DNA of 64,000 bases from Corynebacterium genitalium ATCC 33030 (GTDB lineage: Bacteria; Actinomycetota; Actinomycetes; Mycobacteriales; Mycobacteriaceae), in the NCBI RefSeq assembly GCF_000143825.1, contig NZ_CM000961.1, positions 2,191,448-2,255,447 of the forward strand, given 5' to 3'. Each line of letters opens with the position of its first letter. Position 1 is the first letter of the stretch. Positions 46,726-55,209 of this stretch are shown piece after piece. The notes under the pieces are model-generated. The model saw only the letters and a program-made list of their open reading frames with translations. It did no database searches and was not told the origin of the DNA. A program made the position numbers and the translations under genes.

Positions 46726-47062
46726 GGTTTCATCCCACCAAGAACACCGTTTCTCCCGCCACGGGGATCGCACCGATTTCCCCTCAGGGTTGTCCCCGAT
46801 TTTGCGGCCACTGCCCCACCATGCAAGCTGTCATGGACGCCGCCGCAGATGCCGTTCCAGCGATTAGGAGTTCGCCGGCTGTGGGTGTAGTGTTGACTCT
46901 CGCTGTTGTCGAAGTACACGTTTACGCTTAGTCAACCGGTGACTTTTGACGCCCTCGAGCTCACCCGGCCATCCTCACTACCAGGCCGATTTCTAGTTTC
47001 GAGTGTGGTGTCAGCTATTACATGTCTCCGAGTTTTCAAGCGGCTAGGAGAAAGAAGTAACC
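46726..47062. other. Divergent intergenic region between the CPBP gene and rpmB
   Basis: 337 bp with no credible gene. It must contain promoters for both strands. A TATTAC hexamer (47016-47021) about 42 bp before the rpmB start is a possible -10 element but has no good -35. AGTCA-N5-TGACT at 46930-46944 is a small inverted repeat. No Zur-like TGAAAATNATTTTCA box was seen. Confidence 0.5.
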
Positions 47063-47299
47063 ATGTCGGCACATTGCCAGGTCACGGGAAAGCAGCCGTC
47101 ATTCGGCAAAACCGTGTCTCACTCGCACCGCCGCCACTCGCGTCGTTGGAACCCCAACGTGCAGAAGCGGCGTTTCTACCTGCCCTCTGAGGGCCGTACC
47201 ATCACGCTGAACGTTTCCACCAAGGGTCTGAAGATCATCGACCGTGACGGCATCGAGTCCGTCGTCGCTCAGATCCGCGCCCGAGGGGAGAAGGTCTAA
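47063..47299 (+). CDS. rpmB: 50S ribosomal protein L28
   Basis: 78 aa. [20 protein letters not shown] and [20 protein letters not shown] are the L28 blocks. Only one cysteine remains, so it is the zinc-independent form. AGGAGAAAG precedes the ATG. The stop overlaps the rpmG start (TAATG). First gene of rpmB-rpmG-rpsN-rpsR. Confidence 0.95.
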   Translation: MSAHCQVTGKQPSFGKTVSHSHRRHSRRWNPNVQKRRFYLPSEGRTITLNVSTKGLKIIDRDGIESVVAQIRARGEKV

Positions 47300-47463
47300 T
47301 GCCCAAGAACGACATCCGCCCGATCATCAAGCTCAAGAGCACCGCGGGCACCGGCTACACCTACGTCACCCGTAAGAACAAGCGCAACAACCCGGACCGC
47401 ATCTCTTTGAAGAAGTACGACCCGGTCGCGCGCAAGCACGTTGAATTCCGCGAGGAGCGATAG
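47299..47463 (+). CDS. rpmG: 50S ribosomal protein L33
   Basis: 54 aa beginning [20 protein letters not shown] and ending [14 protein letters not shown]. It carries the [20 protein letters not shown] block of L33 and no cysteines, so the C- form. The start codon shares one base with the rpmB stop. The gene is short but has the expected full length. Confidence 0.95.
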   Translation: MPKNDIRPIIKLKSTAGTGYTYVTRKNKRNNPDRISLKKYDPVARKHVEFREER

Positions 47464-47465
47464 AA

Positions 47466-47771
47466 ATGGCTAAGAAGTCCAAGATCGCTAAGAACGAAAA
47501 GCGCAAGGAGATCGTCGAGCGTTACGCGCAGCGCCGCCAGGAGCTCAAGGCGATCATCCGCAACCCGGAGACGTCCGACGAGGACCGTCTCGAGGCTCAG
47601 TTCGAGCTCAACCGTCAGCCGCGCGACGCCTCCCCGGCTCGCGTTCGTAACCGCGACTCCCACGATGGTCGCCCCCGCGGCTACCTCCGCAAGTTCGGCC
47701 TCTCCCGCGTCCGCATGCGCGAGATGGCTCACCGCGGTGAGCTGCCGGGCGTCCGCAAGTCGTCCTGGTAA
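47466..47771 (+). CDS. rpsN: 30S ribosomal protein S14, long zinc-independent form
   Basis: 101 aa. [20 protein letters not shown] and [41 protein letters not shown]. It is the long S14 type, without the CxxC-CxxC zinc site of the short form. It starts 2 bp after rpmG. Confidence 0.95.
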   Translation: MAKKSKIAKNEKRKEIVERYAQRRQELKAIIRNPETSDEDRLEAQFELNRQPRDASPARVRNRDSHDGRPRGYLRKFGLSRVRMREMAHRGELPGVRKSSW

Positions 47772-47789
47772 GCAAGGAGTGCACCAATA

Positions 47790-48038
47790 ATGAAGCGCAA
47801 CAACAACCGTAAGGCGCGGATGGAGCAGTCCCGCCGCCCGAAGAAGAATCCGCTCAAGGCCAAGGGCATTGAGGCAGTCGACTACAAGGACATCGAGACC
47901 TTGCGTCTGTTCATCTCCGACCGCCACAAGATCCGTTCCCGCCGCGTGACCGGTCTGACGCCACAGCAGCAGCGCCAGGTGGCCACCGCCGTGAAGAACG
48001 CCCGCGAGATGGCTCTGCTGCCGTTCACCAGCCGCTAA
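47790..48038 (+). CDS. rpsR: 30S ribosomal protein S18
   Basis: 82 aa. The conserved core is [30 protein letters not shown], with [26 protein letters not shown]. It has no cysteines. Last gene of the four-gene ribosomal operon and followed by a strong terminator hairpin. It could be a paralogue of a second rpsR with ssb/rpsF elsewhere. Confidence 0.95.
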   Translation: MKRNNNRKARMEQSRRPKKNPLKAKGIEAVDYKDIETLRLFISDRHKIRSRRVTGLTPQQQRQVATAVKNAREMALLPFTSR

Positions 48039-48064
48039 ATCACTGGTTGACAGCAGCGTAAGAA

Positions 48065-48110
48065 AAGCGTCCGCTCCCCTATGTAGGGAGACGGGCGCTT
48101 CTTCTATTTC
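48065..48110 (+). terminator. Terminator of the rpmB-rpmG-rpsN-rpsR operon
   Basis: Arms AAGCGTCCGCTCCC (48065-48078) and GGGAGACGGGCGCTT (48086-48100), paired with one small bulge and mismatch around a 7-nt loop, then a T-rich CTTCTATTTC. 26 bp after the rpsR stop. Confidence 0.75.
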
Positions 48111-48139
48111 GCGGCCTGTTTGTCGCCGCCTTGCGCGGG

Positions 48140-49033
48140 CTAGCCGCAGCGGGCGACAGGCAGGGATCCGAGCTGACCGTTCAGCTCAGAGGCAATGTCG
48201 TTGAGCATTTGCGTTGCTTTGCCGTAGCCGCCATGGGGTGCATACGCCGTAATGGCGATGGCCACGTCGCCGCGCGGCCCGCGCACGAGACCGAACTGGC
48301 GGGCTAGGTATCCCCCACCCTGGTGGTTCCACCCGCCTTTGAAGCGCGCTCCGGGCATTCGCCCCAATCCCCAACGTTGATCGGGCGTGATTCGTGCCAT
48401 CATGCCCACAACCGGGCCCGAGCCATTCACGCACGGAAGGTTCGCCGCGAAGCGCGCCTGCTCGCTCGTGGTCCACAGTGTGGACATCTTGTGCGCCGGG
48501 GAAGTAGCAGTGTGGGTGCGTCCTTCGCCCAGCACTGTCTGCACCTGGTGGGTGGGGATGGCATTGGCCATGCGGTGCATGGCTGGGTTGTCAGATACTG
48601 TCACGGCCAATTCTGCATCGCGGTACCAGCGAGGACCGTCCTGTTTGAGCGCTGCGATGGAGACGGGCACCTTCATTGTTGAAAAAGCCGGCTGCGGCCG
48701 GTTATCCCCTGCCGTCGCGCTGGCGCCGGGACTGAACACAGAGATGGTGACCTGCCCGCCGTGGCGCGCGTTGACGCGGTTGACAATTCCCTGCAGCTGC
48801 GGCTGGATGCTCACCGGTTGAGGGCGTTGCTGCGGGGCGGCTGAGTTCAATCCCAGAGCTTGGCTGGACATTGGGGTTGGCCACCCGAGATCACGCTTGA
48901 CGTTACTGGGGATCTGGTTGAACGCTTCCACTGCGGCAGGGCCGATAACGGGCATTTCAGCGATGTTCGGGACTGCAATAGTGGGCATCGCGATCCCGGC
49001 TGCAGCGAGGAAAGCGGCGAGGTGGCGCATCAT
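48140..49033 (-). CDS. Exported class A beta-lactamase-fold serine hydrolase-like protein
   Basis: 297 aa with a signal peptide (MMRHLAAFLAAAGIAMPTIAV). It carries the three penicillin-recognising motifs in order and spacing: SxxK in FSTMKVPVSIAALK, SDN in VTVSDNPAMHRMA, and a KGG/KTG equivalent in MPGARFKGGWNHQ. ARQFGLVRGPRGDVAIAIT is the following strand. A canonical class A Glu166 motif (ExxLN) is not seen, so beta-lactamase activity is uncertain; a DD-peptidase or non-catalytic cell-wall role is possible. A paralogue lies at 49807-50700. Its promoter region shares a palindrome with that paralogue's operon. Confidence 0.82.
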   Translation of the reverse strand: MMRHLAAFLAAAGIAMPTIAVPNIAEMPVIGPAAVEAFNQIPSNVKRDLGWPTPMSSQALGLNSAAPQQRPQPVSIQPQLQGIVNRVNARHGGQVTISVFSPGASATAGDNRPQPAFSTMKVPVSIAALKQDGPRWYRDAELAVTVSDNPAMHRMANAIPTHQVQTVLGEGRTHTATSPAHKMSTLWTTSEQARFAANLPCVNGSGPVVGMMARITPDQRWGLGRMPGARFKGGWNHQGGGYLARQFGLVRGPRGDVAIAITAYAPHGGYGKATQMLNDIASELNGQLGSLPVARCG

Positions 49034-49050
49034 GGCTACAGATCATAGCC

Positions 49051-49070
49051 CTGCTTTCCAGGGAAAGCAG
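49051..49070. promoter_or_regulatory. Palindromic operator candidate upstream of the first serine-hydrolase-like gene
   Basis: CTGCTTTCC (49051-49059), AG, GGAAAGCAG (49062-49070): perfect 9-bp inverted repeat. It starts 18 bp before the start codon at 49033 (minus strand) and also lies 78 bp upstream of amtR. The minus-strand context aligns without gaps, although with several mismatches, to the region upstream of the 51260 gene. Confidence 0.5.
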
Positions 49071-49147
49071 GGCAAGGGTTTAGGCTGCCGCACGGAAGAT
49101 CGGGTATCTTTTGCTTGACAGGTTTACAGTGTCGCCAGGAGGAAGAA

Positions 49148-49810
49148 ATGGCAGGAAGTGTCGGACGGCCACGGAAGTCGTCGCCGCGACGCTCAGGACG
49201 CACGGCACGCGAGGAAATCCTCGACGCGTCTGCGGAGCTGTTCACCAAACAGGGTTTCGCCACAACCTCCACACACGAAATCGCCGATGCCGTGGGCGTG
49301 CGTCAGGCATCGCTGTACTACCACTTCCCTTCCAAGGCCGATATTTTCTTGACCCTGCTGAAGTCCACGATCGAACCGTCGCTCGCTCTTGGCGCGGTGC
49401 TGCGAGATTCGGATGCGTCTGCGAACCAGAAGCTGTGGGCGCTCGTTGCTGCTCAAACTCGCTTACTGCTGTCCTCAAAGTGGAATATCGGCCGGTTGTA
49501 CCAGCTGCCAGTGGCCACCTCCGAGGAGTTTGTGGAGTATCATAAGGAACGCGCTGAGCTGGAGGATTACTTCCGCTCCTTTGCGGCTGAGATTGTCGGA
49601 GACGACGATCCGCTGGTGGAGATGCCATTCCACATGTCGCTCGCAGCCGTCGAAATGCGCGACAACACGGGAAAGGCGCCCTACCCTCTCGTCACGGATG
49701 CGCTGCCGTCGCCATCGGTCATGCTCGCGGACGCGGTGCTCGACGTCTTGCACGCAGAACTTCCGCCGGACCGCGGCGAGCGCACCATCGAACTGCTGGA
49801 AAACAGCTAA
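49148..49810 (+). CDS. amtR: TetR-family master regulator of nitrogen control AmtR
   Basis: 220 aa. The chain begins MAGSVGRPRKSSPRRSG and continues REEILDASAELFTKQGFATTSTHEIADAVGVRQASLYYHFPSKADIFLTLLKSTIEPS. This matches C. glutamicum AmtR (as I recall it) almost throughout, including KWNIGRLYQLPV and EIVGDDDP. AmtR represses ammonium transport and assimilation genes and is released by adenylylated GlnK. ATG 49148 has an AGGAGGAAG site; the longer frame has no support. None of its known target genes are in the window. Confidence 0.93.
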   Translation: MAGSVGRPRKSSPRRSGRTAREEILDASAELFTKQGFATTSTHEIADAVGVRQASLYYHFPSKADIFLTLLKSTIEPSLALGAVLRDSDASANQKLWALVAAQTRLLLSSKWNIGRLYQLPVATSEEFVEYHKERAELEDYFRSFAAEIVGDDDPLVEMPFHMSLAAVEMRDNTGKAPYPLVTDALPSPSVMLADAVLDVLHAELPPDRGERTIELLENS

Positions 49811-50700
49811 CAGTTCGCCGCAGGAGCACTCTCGAGCGAACCAGCGATCTGCGCTGCCAGTTGAGTCGCCATCGCCTGTCCGCTTTCGTAACTGCCGTCG
49901 CCCGCGGTCACAGCGATAGCTACGGCGACATTCCGCCCCACACTGTCGTGCACAAGTCCGAATTGACGGACCTCGTACGCACCATTGCTTGACGACGGCC
50001 CCCACCCGCCCTTGAACCTCGCCCCCGGGAGAGTACCTAACCCGTAGGACTGGTCGACCGTGATCCCGCCCATGAGACTGAGTACTGGTTCAGAGCCGGT
50101 CACGCACTGCAAGTTGGAGGCGAAGCGGGCTTGCTCAGCCACAGACCAGACAGTTTGGCCGAAGGGCGAGAACTCCGGCCGGATCCGCTCCCGCTGGACC
50201 GGAACCGGCGTACCGCCTTCCGCTAGCACCGCTTCCACAGCTTCCGGCGACACGCTGTTCCACAACGCCATCGCGGCGTCGTTGTCGGAGACCATGATGG
50301 CCGTCGAAGCCTGCCCCGCCATTTCTGGGTGCTCCTTCAACGCGGCGATAGCAATGGGCACCTTGATTGTGGACCATGCCGCAAAGCCTGTGGTGTCCCC
50401 GGCGGAGAACTCACCTCCGCGGCCGGACACCGCGACTTCGGCGCGGCCGCCAAAGCCGTCGAGCACATTGGCAACAGCATCGTTCAGCACGGTCTGGGCA
50501 TCACCTACTGGCGCCGGAGGAATGACCTGCTCCTGCGGCGGGGGCACGTGCACCGGATCATTGTCAGCGGGGGCTCCCATGGATGGTTCTGGCAGGACAC
50601 CCCTGTCACCGCCGCCTGCCGGACTGCTGGAACCGACCGTGCATGCAGACAACAACAACGCACACACGGTCGCGCATGAGAACGCGGGAAATCGTCGCAC
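49807..50700 (-). CDS. Lipoprotein with class A beta-lactamase-like SxxK/SDN/KGG motifs
   Basis: 297 aa from a GTG at 50698-50700. The first residues RRFPAFSCATVCALLLSACT are a lipoprotein signal with lipobox LSAC. A Pro/Gly-rich spacer is followed by the catalytic fold: WSTIKVPIAIAALKE (SxxK), IMVSDNDAAMALW (SDN), GARFKGGWGPSS (KGG) and VRQFGLVHDSVGRNVAVAIAV. It is paralogous to 48140-49033. An ATG 45 bp upstream would add a charged stretch before the signal and overlap the previous gene by 40 bp, so the GTG is preferred. Located directly after the 50706-51260 membrane protein gene. Confidence 0.82.
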   Translation of the reverse strand: MRRFPAFSCATVCALLLSACTVGSSSPAGGGDRGVLPEPSMGAPADNDPVHVPPPQEQVIPPAPVGDAQTVLNDAVANVLDGFGGRAEVAVSGRGGEFSAGDTTGFAAWSTIKVPIAIAALKEHPEMAGQASTAIMVSDNDAAMALWNSVSPEAVEAVLAEGGTPVPVQRERIRPEFSPFGQTVWSVAEQARFASNLQCVTGSEPVLSLMGGITVDQSYGLGTLPGARFKGGWGPSSSNGAYEVRQFGLVHDSVGRNVAVAIAVTAGDGSYESGQAMATQLAAQIAGSLESAPAANC

Positions 50701-50705
50701 AGGAC

Positions 50706-51260
50706 CTAAGAAATGTAGACAGCCGCGTTGTTCCCGCCGGTGCATGCCACGTGCGCTCCTTGGTCACGGCAGGTCATGTCGTAGTTCTTACCGGTGACGG
50801 GGCTGTACACACCGTACAGAGTGACGTTCGGGCTACCGGTGGAGTTGTACTTAGCCACAAAGGCGGAGAACACGTTTGCCGCGAACTGCGGAGTCGTCAC
50901 ATCAGAGTCGTTGACCCAATAATCCGTGTAGTTCTTCGTGGGCTTGTTCGCAGGCTTCGGTTGCTGCTGCTCGTTCGGCGAGGGCGCGTTCACCGTCTGG
51001 GTGACGGTGGGGCGATCGCCCTCACTCGGCTGCTGCACGCTGGTCAAGGCGGGCTCATTGGCCGCGCGGTTCGCGTCCGAATTCGTCGTGAAGTAATAGA
51101 CCAGGAATCCCGTCAGGGCGATGGCTAACAGCCCGGCGATGACGCTCATGATGATCATCCCTGCGTTGGATGATTTCTGTTGCGTCACCGGCGGGTACTG
51201 CGGGGGATACATACCAGGCTGGTACTGGTTGTGGGGTGCGCCCCAGTATTCGTTGCTCAC
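50706..51260 (-). CDS. Membrane-anchored protein with tyrosine/proline-rich N-terminus
   Basis: 184 aa. A cytoplasmic PQY-rich tail (WGAPHNQYQPGMYPPQYPP), one transmembrane helix (about 35-57), a Gln/Pro-rich linker, and an extracellular domain of about 75 residues: NYTDYWVNDSDVTTPQFAANVF to CRDQGAHVACTGGNNAAVYIS with two cysteines. Tails of this kind occur in actinobacterial proteins with a DUF4333- or lipoprotein-like ectodomain; the ectodomain is not recognised. GTG start at 51258-51260. First gene of a pair with the lipoprotein gene 5 bp downstream. Confidence 0.72.
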   Translation of the reverse strand: MSNEYWGAPHNQYQPGMYPPQYPPVTQQKSSNAGMIIMSVIAGLLAIALTGFLVYYFTTNSDANRAANEPALTSVQQPSEGDRPTVTQTVNAPSPNEQQQPKPANKPTKNYTDYWVNDSDVTTPQFAANVFSAFVAKYNSTGSPNVTLYGVYSPVTGKNYDMTCRDQGAHVACTGGNNAAVYIS

Positions 51261-51276
51261 ACTGTTGATTATTGCA

Positions 51277-51294
51277 CTGTTTCCAGGGAAAGCA
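51277..51294. promoter_or_regulatory. Second copy of the palindrome, upstream of the 51260-49807 operon
   Basis: TTTCCAGGGAAAGCA (51280-51294) is identical to 15 bases of the motif at 49054-49068. It begins 20 bp before the start codon of the membrane protein gene, against 18 bp for the other copy. On the minus strand both sites sit in a CCCTTG-N3-TGCTTTCCCTGGAAA context followed by an AT-rich -10-like segment. Confidence 0.5.
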
Positions 51295-51322
51295 CTACAA
51301 GGGCGCGTGGCTTGACCGGCGG

Positions 51323-52849
51323 TTAGTGCGAGAAGTGGCGGGTGCCCGTGAAGTACATGGTCACGCCAGCTTCCTTGGCCGCTGCCACAACCTCATCGTC
51401 GCGGATGGAACCGCCCGGCTGCACCACTGCCTTCACCCCTGCGTCCGCCAAGATTTGGAAGCCGTCGGCGAAGGGGAAGAAAGCATCGGACGCGGCAACG
51501 GCTCCGTTGGAACGGTTACGTCCCTCGTCAAGGGTGTTCGCGCGCTCGACTGCCAGACGGGCCGAGTCGAGACGGTTGACTTGCCCCATCCCGACACCCA
51601 CCGCGGCTCCATCACGGGCAATGAGGATGGCGTTGGACTTCACGCATCGCACGGAATTCCATGCGAACTCGAGGTCCTTAAGAGTTTGCTCGTCAGCCGG
51701 CTCCCCGGCGGCAAGCTCCCAGTTCTCCGGATTGTCACCGTCGGCTTGGTAGATATCGCGATCCTGCAGCAGCGTGCCACCGGAGATCTGCACGATGTCC
51801 ATTCCTTCACGCTCTGGCTGCTCGGCGGTGAGGATGCGCAGGTTCTTCTTGGTTTGCAGCAGCTCCAGGGCTTCCGGGGCGTACCCCGGCGCAATGATGA
51901 CTTCGGTGAAGATCGGGGCGACTTGCTCAGCCATCTCCACGGTGACTTCGCGGTTGGCGGCGATCACACCGCCGTAGGCGCTGACCGGGTCGCAGGCGTG
52001 GGCCTTGGAGTGCGCCTCGGCGATAGAGGTGTCCGAGACTGCGATGCCGCACGGGTTCGCGTGCTTGATCACGGCCACGCATGGACGCTCGTGGTCCCAG
52101 CACGCGCGCCAGGCAGCGTCAGCGTCTTGATAGTTGTTGTAGCTCATCTCCTTACCCCCGTGCTGGGTGGCACCCGCCAAGCCGGTGCCGTCCGAGATGA
52201 GGGTCGCGGACTGGTGCGGGTTTTCGCCGTACCGGAGAGTCGTCCGCGTGCTCCCTTCGTCCAGTTGCTCAACGAACCAGGCGGATACTTCAGAGTCGTA
52301 GATCGCCGTGTGCGTGAACGCGTCTGCTGCCAGCTGGCGGCGCTGCGCTTCATCGAATCCACCGCCTCGCACGGCGTCAATGACTTCGCTGTACCGCGAC
52401 GGGTCCACCACGACTGCAACGGACGGGTGGTTCTTTGCGGCAGCGCGCACCATCGAGGGGCCACCAATGTCGATCATCTCGACGACCTCGTCGAAGCTAG
52501 CACCGGAATCAGCTGTCTCACTAAACGGGTAAAGATTGACCACGACGAGATCGAACGGCTCCACACCGAGCTCCTGGATCTGCTTGACGTGCTCTTCCTT
52601 GCGCAGGTCAGCCAGAATGCCGGCGTGAACGCGCGGGTGCAGCGTCTTCACACGGCCCTCGAGCACCTCCGGGAAGCCGGTCAGCTCCGCGACCTCAGTC
52701 ACGTTCGCGCCAGCGTCCTTGATGTGCTGCGCAGTCGAACCAGTGGAGACGATCTCCACACCAGCCTCGGCGAGAGCAGTCGCGAGCTCATCCAGGCCCG
52801 TCTTATCGAAGACACTGATCAGGGCACGTTTGATAGGTGTGCGGGTCAT
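51323..52849 (-). CDS. purH: Bifunctional AICAR transformylase/IMP cyclohydrolase
   Basis: 508 aa. The N-terminal MGS-like cyclohydrolase domain begins [20 protein letters not shown] and has [17 protein letters not shown]. The transformylase domain holds [42 protein letters not shown] and [11 protein letters not shown], ending in [10 protein letters not shown]. It catalyses the last two steps of IMP synthesis. ATG overlaps the purN stop by 4 nt. Confidence 0.96.
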   Translation of the reverse strand: MTRTPIKRALISVFDKTGLDELATALAEAGVEIVSTGSTAQHIKDAGANVTEVAELTGFPEVLEGRVKTLHPRVHAGILADLRKEEHVKQIQELGVEPFDLVVVNLYPFSETADSGASFDEVVEMIDIGGPSMVRAAAKNHPSVAVVVDPSRYSEVIDAVRGGGFDEAQRRQLAADAFTHTAIYDSEVSAWFVEQLDEGSTRTTLRYGENPHQSATLISDGTGLAGATQHGGKEMSYNNYQDADAAWRACWDHERPCVAVIKHANPCGIAVSDTSIAEAHSKAHACDPVSAYGGVIAANREVTVEMAEQVAPIFTEVIIAPGYAPEALELLQTKKNLRILTAEQPEREGMDIVQISGGTLLQDRDIYQADGDNPENWELAAGEPADEQTLKDLEFAWNSVRCVKSNAILIARDGAAVGVGMGQVNRLDSARLAVERANTLDEGRNRSNGAVAASDAFFPFADGFQILADAGVKAVVQPGGSIRDDEVVAAAKEAGVTMYFTGTRHFSH

Positions 52850-53451
52850 GCGGAGAACTCAACCTTTCCGGTCGTCGTGGGGGTGGCGCGATGGAGCGTA
52901 TCGACGATCAACTCGCGCTCCATCACCTTAATCCGTTCGTGCAACTCTTCTTCAGTTTCACCCTCGCGCACATTCAGCGCACGCTGGGCAATGATTTCGC
53001 CCGTGTCTACCCCCGAATCGATGTAGTGCACCGTCGTTCCGGTGACTTTCACGCCGTACGCCAGAGCGTCCCGGACGGCGTGCGCTCCGGGGAACGCCGG
53101 CAGAAGTGCTGGGTGAGTGTTGATGAGCGAGCCTTCGAACCGATCCAAGAAACCCTGCCCGAGGATCTTCATGAATCCGGCGGAGACGACCACATCGGGG
53201 TCTGTACTCGCCACCGTCTCCGCGAGACGGACATTCCACTCGTCGCGGTCACCATCCACTGCGACAACCTCGGCGCGGATCCCGGCAGCGCGCGCCCGGT
53301 CCAATGCAGGGCACTCAACGTCGGCGACGACGAAGTCTACGCTGTAGCGGCCTTGGTGATCAAGGATGGCCTGCAATAGCGTCCCCGACCCCGACACCAA
53401 CACGGCAACGGAAATCTCTGGAGAGCCTGAAGAGTCTGACACAACGGCCAA
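52846..53451 (-). CDS. purN: Phosphoribosylglycinamide formyltransferase
   Basis: About 201 aa. [17 protein letters not shown] is the phosphate-binding loop. [37 protein letters not shown] with the catalytic Asn-His, and [15 protein letters not shown] with the catalytic Asp follow. Uses 10-formyl-THF for the third step of purine synthesis. The start is either TTG at 53451 or GTG at 53442; neither has a strong binding site. Lies between perM and purH as in mycobacteria. Confidence 0.93.
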   Translation of the reverse strand: MAVVSDSSGSPEISVAVLVSGSGTLLQAILDHQGRYSVDFVVADVECPALDRARAAGIRAEVVAVDGDRDEWNVRLAETVASTDPDVVVSAGFMKILGQGFLDRFEGSLINTHPALLPAFPGAHAVRDALAYGVKVTGTTVHYIDSGVDTGEIIAQRALNVREGETEEELHERIKVMERELIVDTLHRATPTTTGKVEFSA

Positions 53452-53453
53452 GT

Positions 53454-54986
53454 CTAGTCCGTGACGGGGCGCTGCGTTTCACTCAACGGGTCAGCCTCAT
53501 CGGCCTCGAGCCCGGCTTCGCCTTCCCGCTGTTTCAGAACTGAGTAGGCAGTGGATCCGCCTGCTGGCTGCTCTCCCTCAGAGACACCCTCATCGGATTC
53601 TTCCGCCTCGGGTTTGGACTCGGGCTGAGGTTCTTCGACCTCGCGGTGGCCGTCTTCACGCTCGTCCGTCTCGAGCTCCCTTGGCACGTCGACGACATCC
53701 GCCTCATCCGCGTGGTCAACATCATCCGCGTCCTCAGCATCCGCAGTATCCTCGGCGTCTGCTGCCACAGTGCGGCCTCTGATCGCTGCCACGATCCAGG
53801 CCAAGCCAATCACTCCTCCAACCCAACATAGTGCCGCTAGGGCGAAGAACAAAGGTGACGGCCCGATCCAGCCGTACGCACCGACATGGCCGCCAGCCAT
53901 GAGCGCGCCAACAAGAGCGAAAACGGCAGCGATGAGGGTGCAGGCGGCGATGTCGATGGGGAGGAAACGTCGAGAAGCGACGAAGTGGATGAGCACCGCT
54001 GCCGGCACGATCATCAGCACTGGCGCCCACGCGGGCACAGTGCCTGGGATCGCGCCGAAGAGCGGCAGCGGCGGAAGCGGCACAAGTGCGGCACTGAAGA
54101 GAGAGACACCGCCCTCGGCGATCTGCATCGGAGCGCCGAGCAACACGGACAGCGTGGAGATGACCGCGTTCGGCAGATAGAGGATGCACAGCCCCACCAG
54201 CGCGAGTCCCCCTCCCCCATCCAAAACCGGGAACTGGGCGACAAGGTCCGCGATGCGTCCGTAGCCGACAGCGAGAAGCACAAGGTAAACGATCGCCGCG
54301 GCCGCAAGGAGGCGTAGCGCGAGCGTGGCCATTGCGCGGGTGGCGCCGATCAACGCGACCGGCAATGAGGCACGGTCGAACAGCGCGCGCCACAGCCGCT
54401 CACTCATGCCGCACGCCATCCCAACGAGGTGAACGAACACCGGAATGAAGAGCGCCTTGTGAATCGCAGGCGGACTGACGGGAAAAACACTCGACGCATC
54501 CCCCACCATGAACCACGCTATCGCGGACAGGGTGAACGGAATGAGCACCACAAGGCCAAAGATCGCATACAGATCCAGCACACTCACCCGCTCACGCGTG
54601 GCGACGCGGACACGCCACGCAATGAACGCAGCCACCAAGACCGCCGGCAAGAGCGGAAGTGAGCCCAAGATCACACCATCGAGGATCACAGGTACACCGT
54701 GGAGCACGAACCACGTCTCTGCGATCGCGGCGGGCAACGCGGCGACACGACCACCAGCGAGCAGGATAGTAGCCAAGCAGACGGCGATAATGCCCAGCAC
54801 AAGCACGATATTGGGCACGCCGATGTACGGCGCGTAATGGCGGACGCGCTCCTTCATCGTCGACGGCGCTGCCGGTGTCGCGTTCGCCCGCGCAGCATCT
54901 GATACATTCACTGAGCGCGGGCGACGACGAGCGACCGTGGGCGACGTTCGGGACGAACGCGTCGGAGGACTAGACTTCTTACTCAT
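53454..54986 (-). CDS. perM: PerM-like polytopic membrane protein (DUF6350)
   Basis: 510 aa. A basic Ser/Pro/Arg-rich N-terminal tail is followed by about nine to ten hydrophobic helices between residues 55 and 395, then a very acidic tail of about 110 residues. The location directly before purN-purH and the topology match M. tuberculosis Rv0955/PerM, which stabilises the divisome and supports persistence. The acidic tail, rich in Asp, Glu, Ala and Val, is probably disordered. Start at MSKKSSPPTRSSR. It is divergent from the first M23 gene. Confidence 0.82.
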   Translation of the reverse strand: MSKKSSPPTRSSRTSPTVARRRPRSVNVSDAARANATPAAPSTMKERVRHYAPYIGVPNIVLVLGIIAVCLATILLAGGRVAALPAAIAETWFVLHGVPVILDGVILGSLPLLPAVLVAAFIAWRVRVATRERVSVLDLYAIFGLVVLIPFTLSAIAWFMVGDASSVFPVSPPAIHKALFIPVFVHLVGMACGMSERLWRALFDRASLPVALIGATRAMATLALRLLAAAAIVYLVLLAVGYGRIADLVAQFPVLDGGGGLALVGLCILYLPNAVISTLSVLLGAPMQIAEGGVSLFSAALVPLPPLPLFGAIPGTVPAWAPVLMIVPAAVLIHFVASRRFLPIDIAACTLIAAVFALVGALMAGGHVGAYGWIGPSPLFFALAALCWVGGVIGLAWIVAAIRGRTVAADAEDTADAEDADDVDHADEADVVDVPRELETDEREDGHREVEEPQPESKPEAEESDEGVSEGEQPAGGSTAYSVLKQREGEAGLEADEADPLSETQRPVTD

Positions 54987-55209
54987 TGCATTCCACCTTG
55001 TCACGGGTGACGTGCGAATCGTGGTCAGACACGTTTGTGAGACACTTCGCTTTCCGACGTAACACATGAGATCTTCCACCCGATTTGGTTAAAGTTGCCC
55101 GAAAGGTTGCTTAACGTTCTGGAACTGACTAATCTGTGTCCGGTAGATAACAACTCGGTTACGATTATGGAACGACCCGTAACCCATTGACGATCTAACG
55201 AGGTTTAAG

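Noticed and set aside
55087-55209. Riboswitch (c-di-AMP ydaO type) before the first M23 gene
   Set aside because: Cell-wall hydrolase genes in actinobacteria sometimes carry one, but none of the conserved ydaO blocks was found here or before rpf2.
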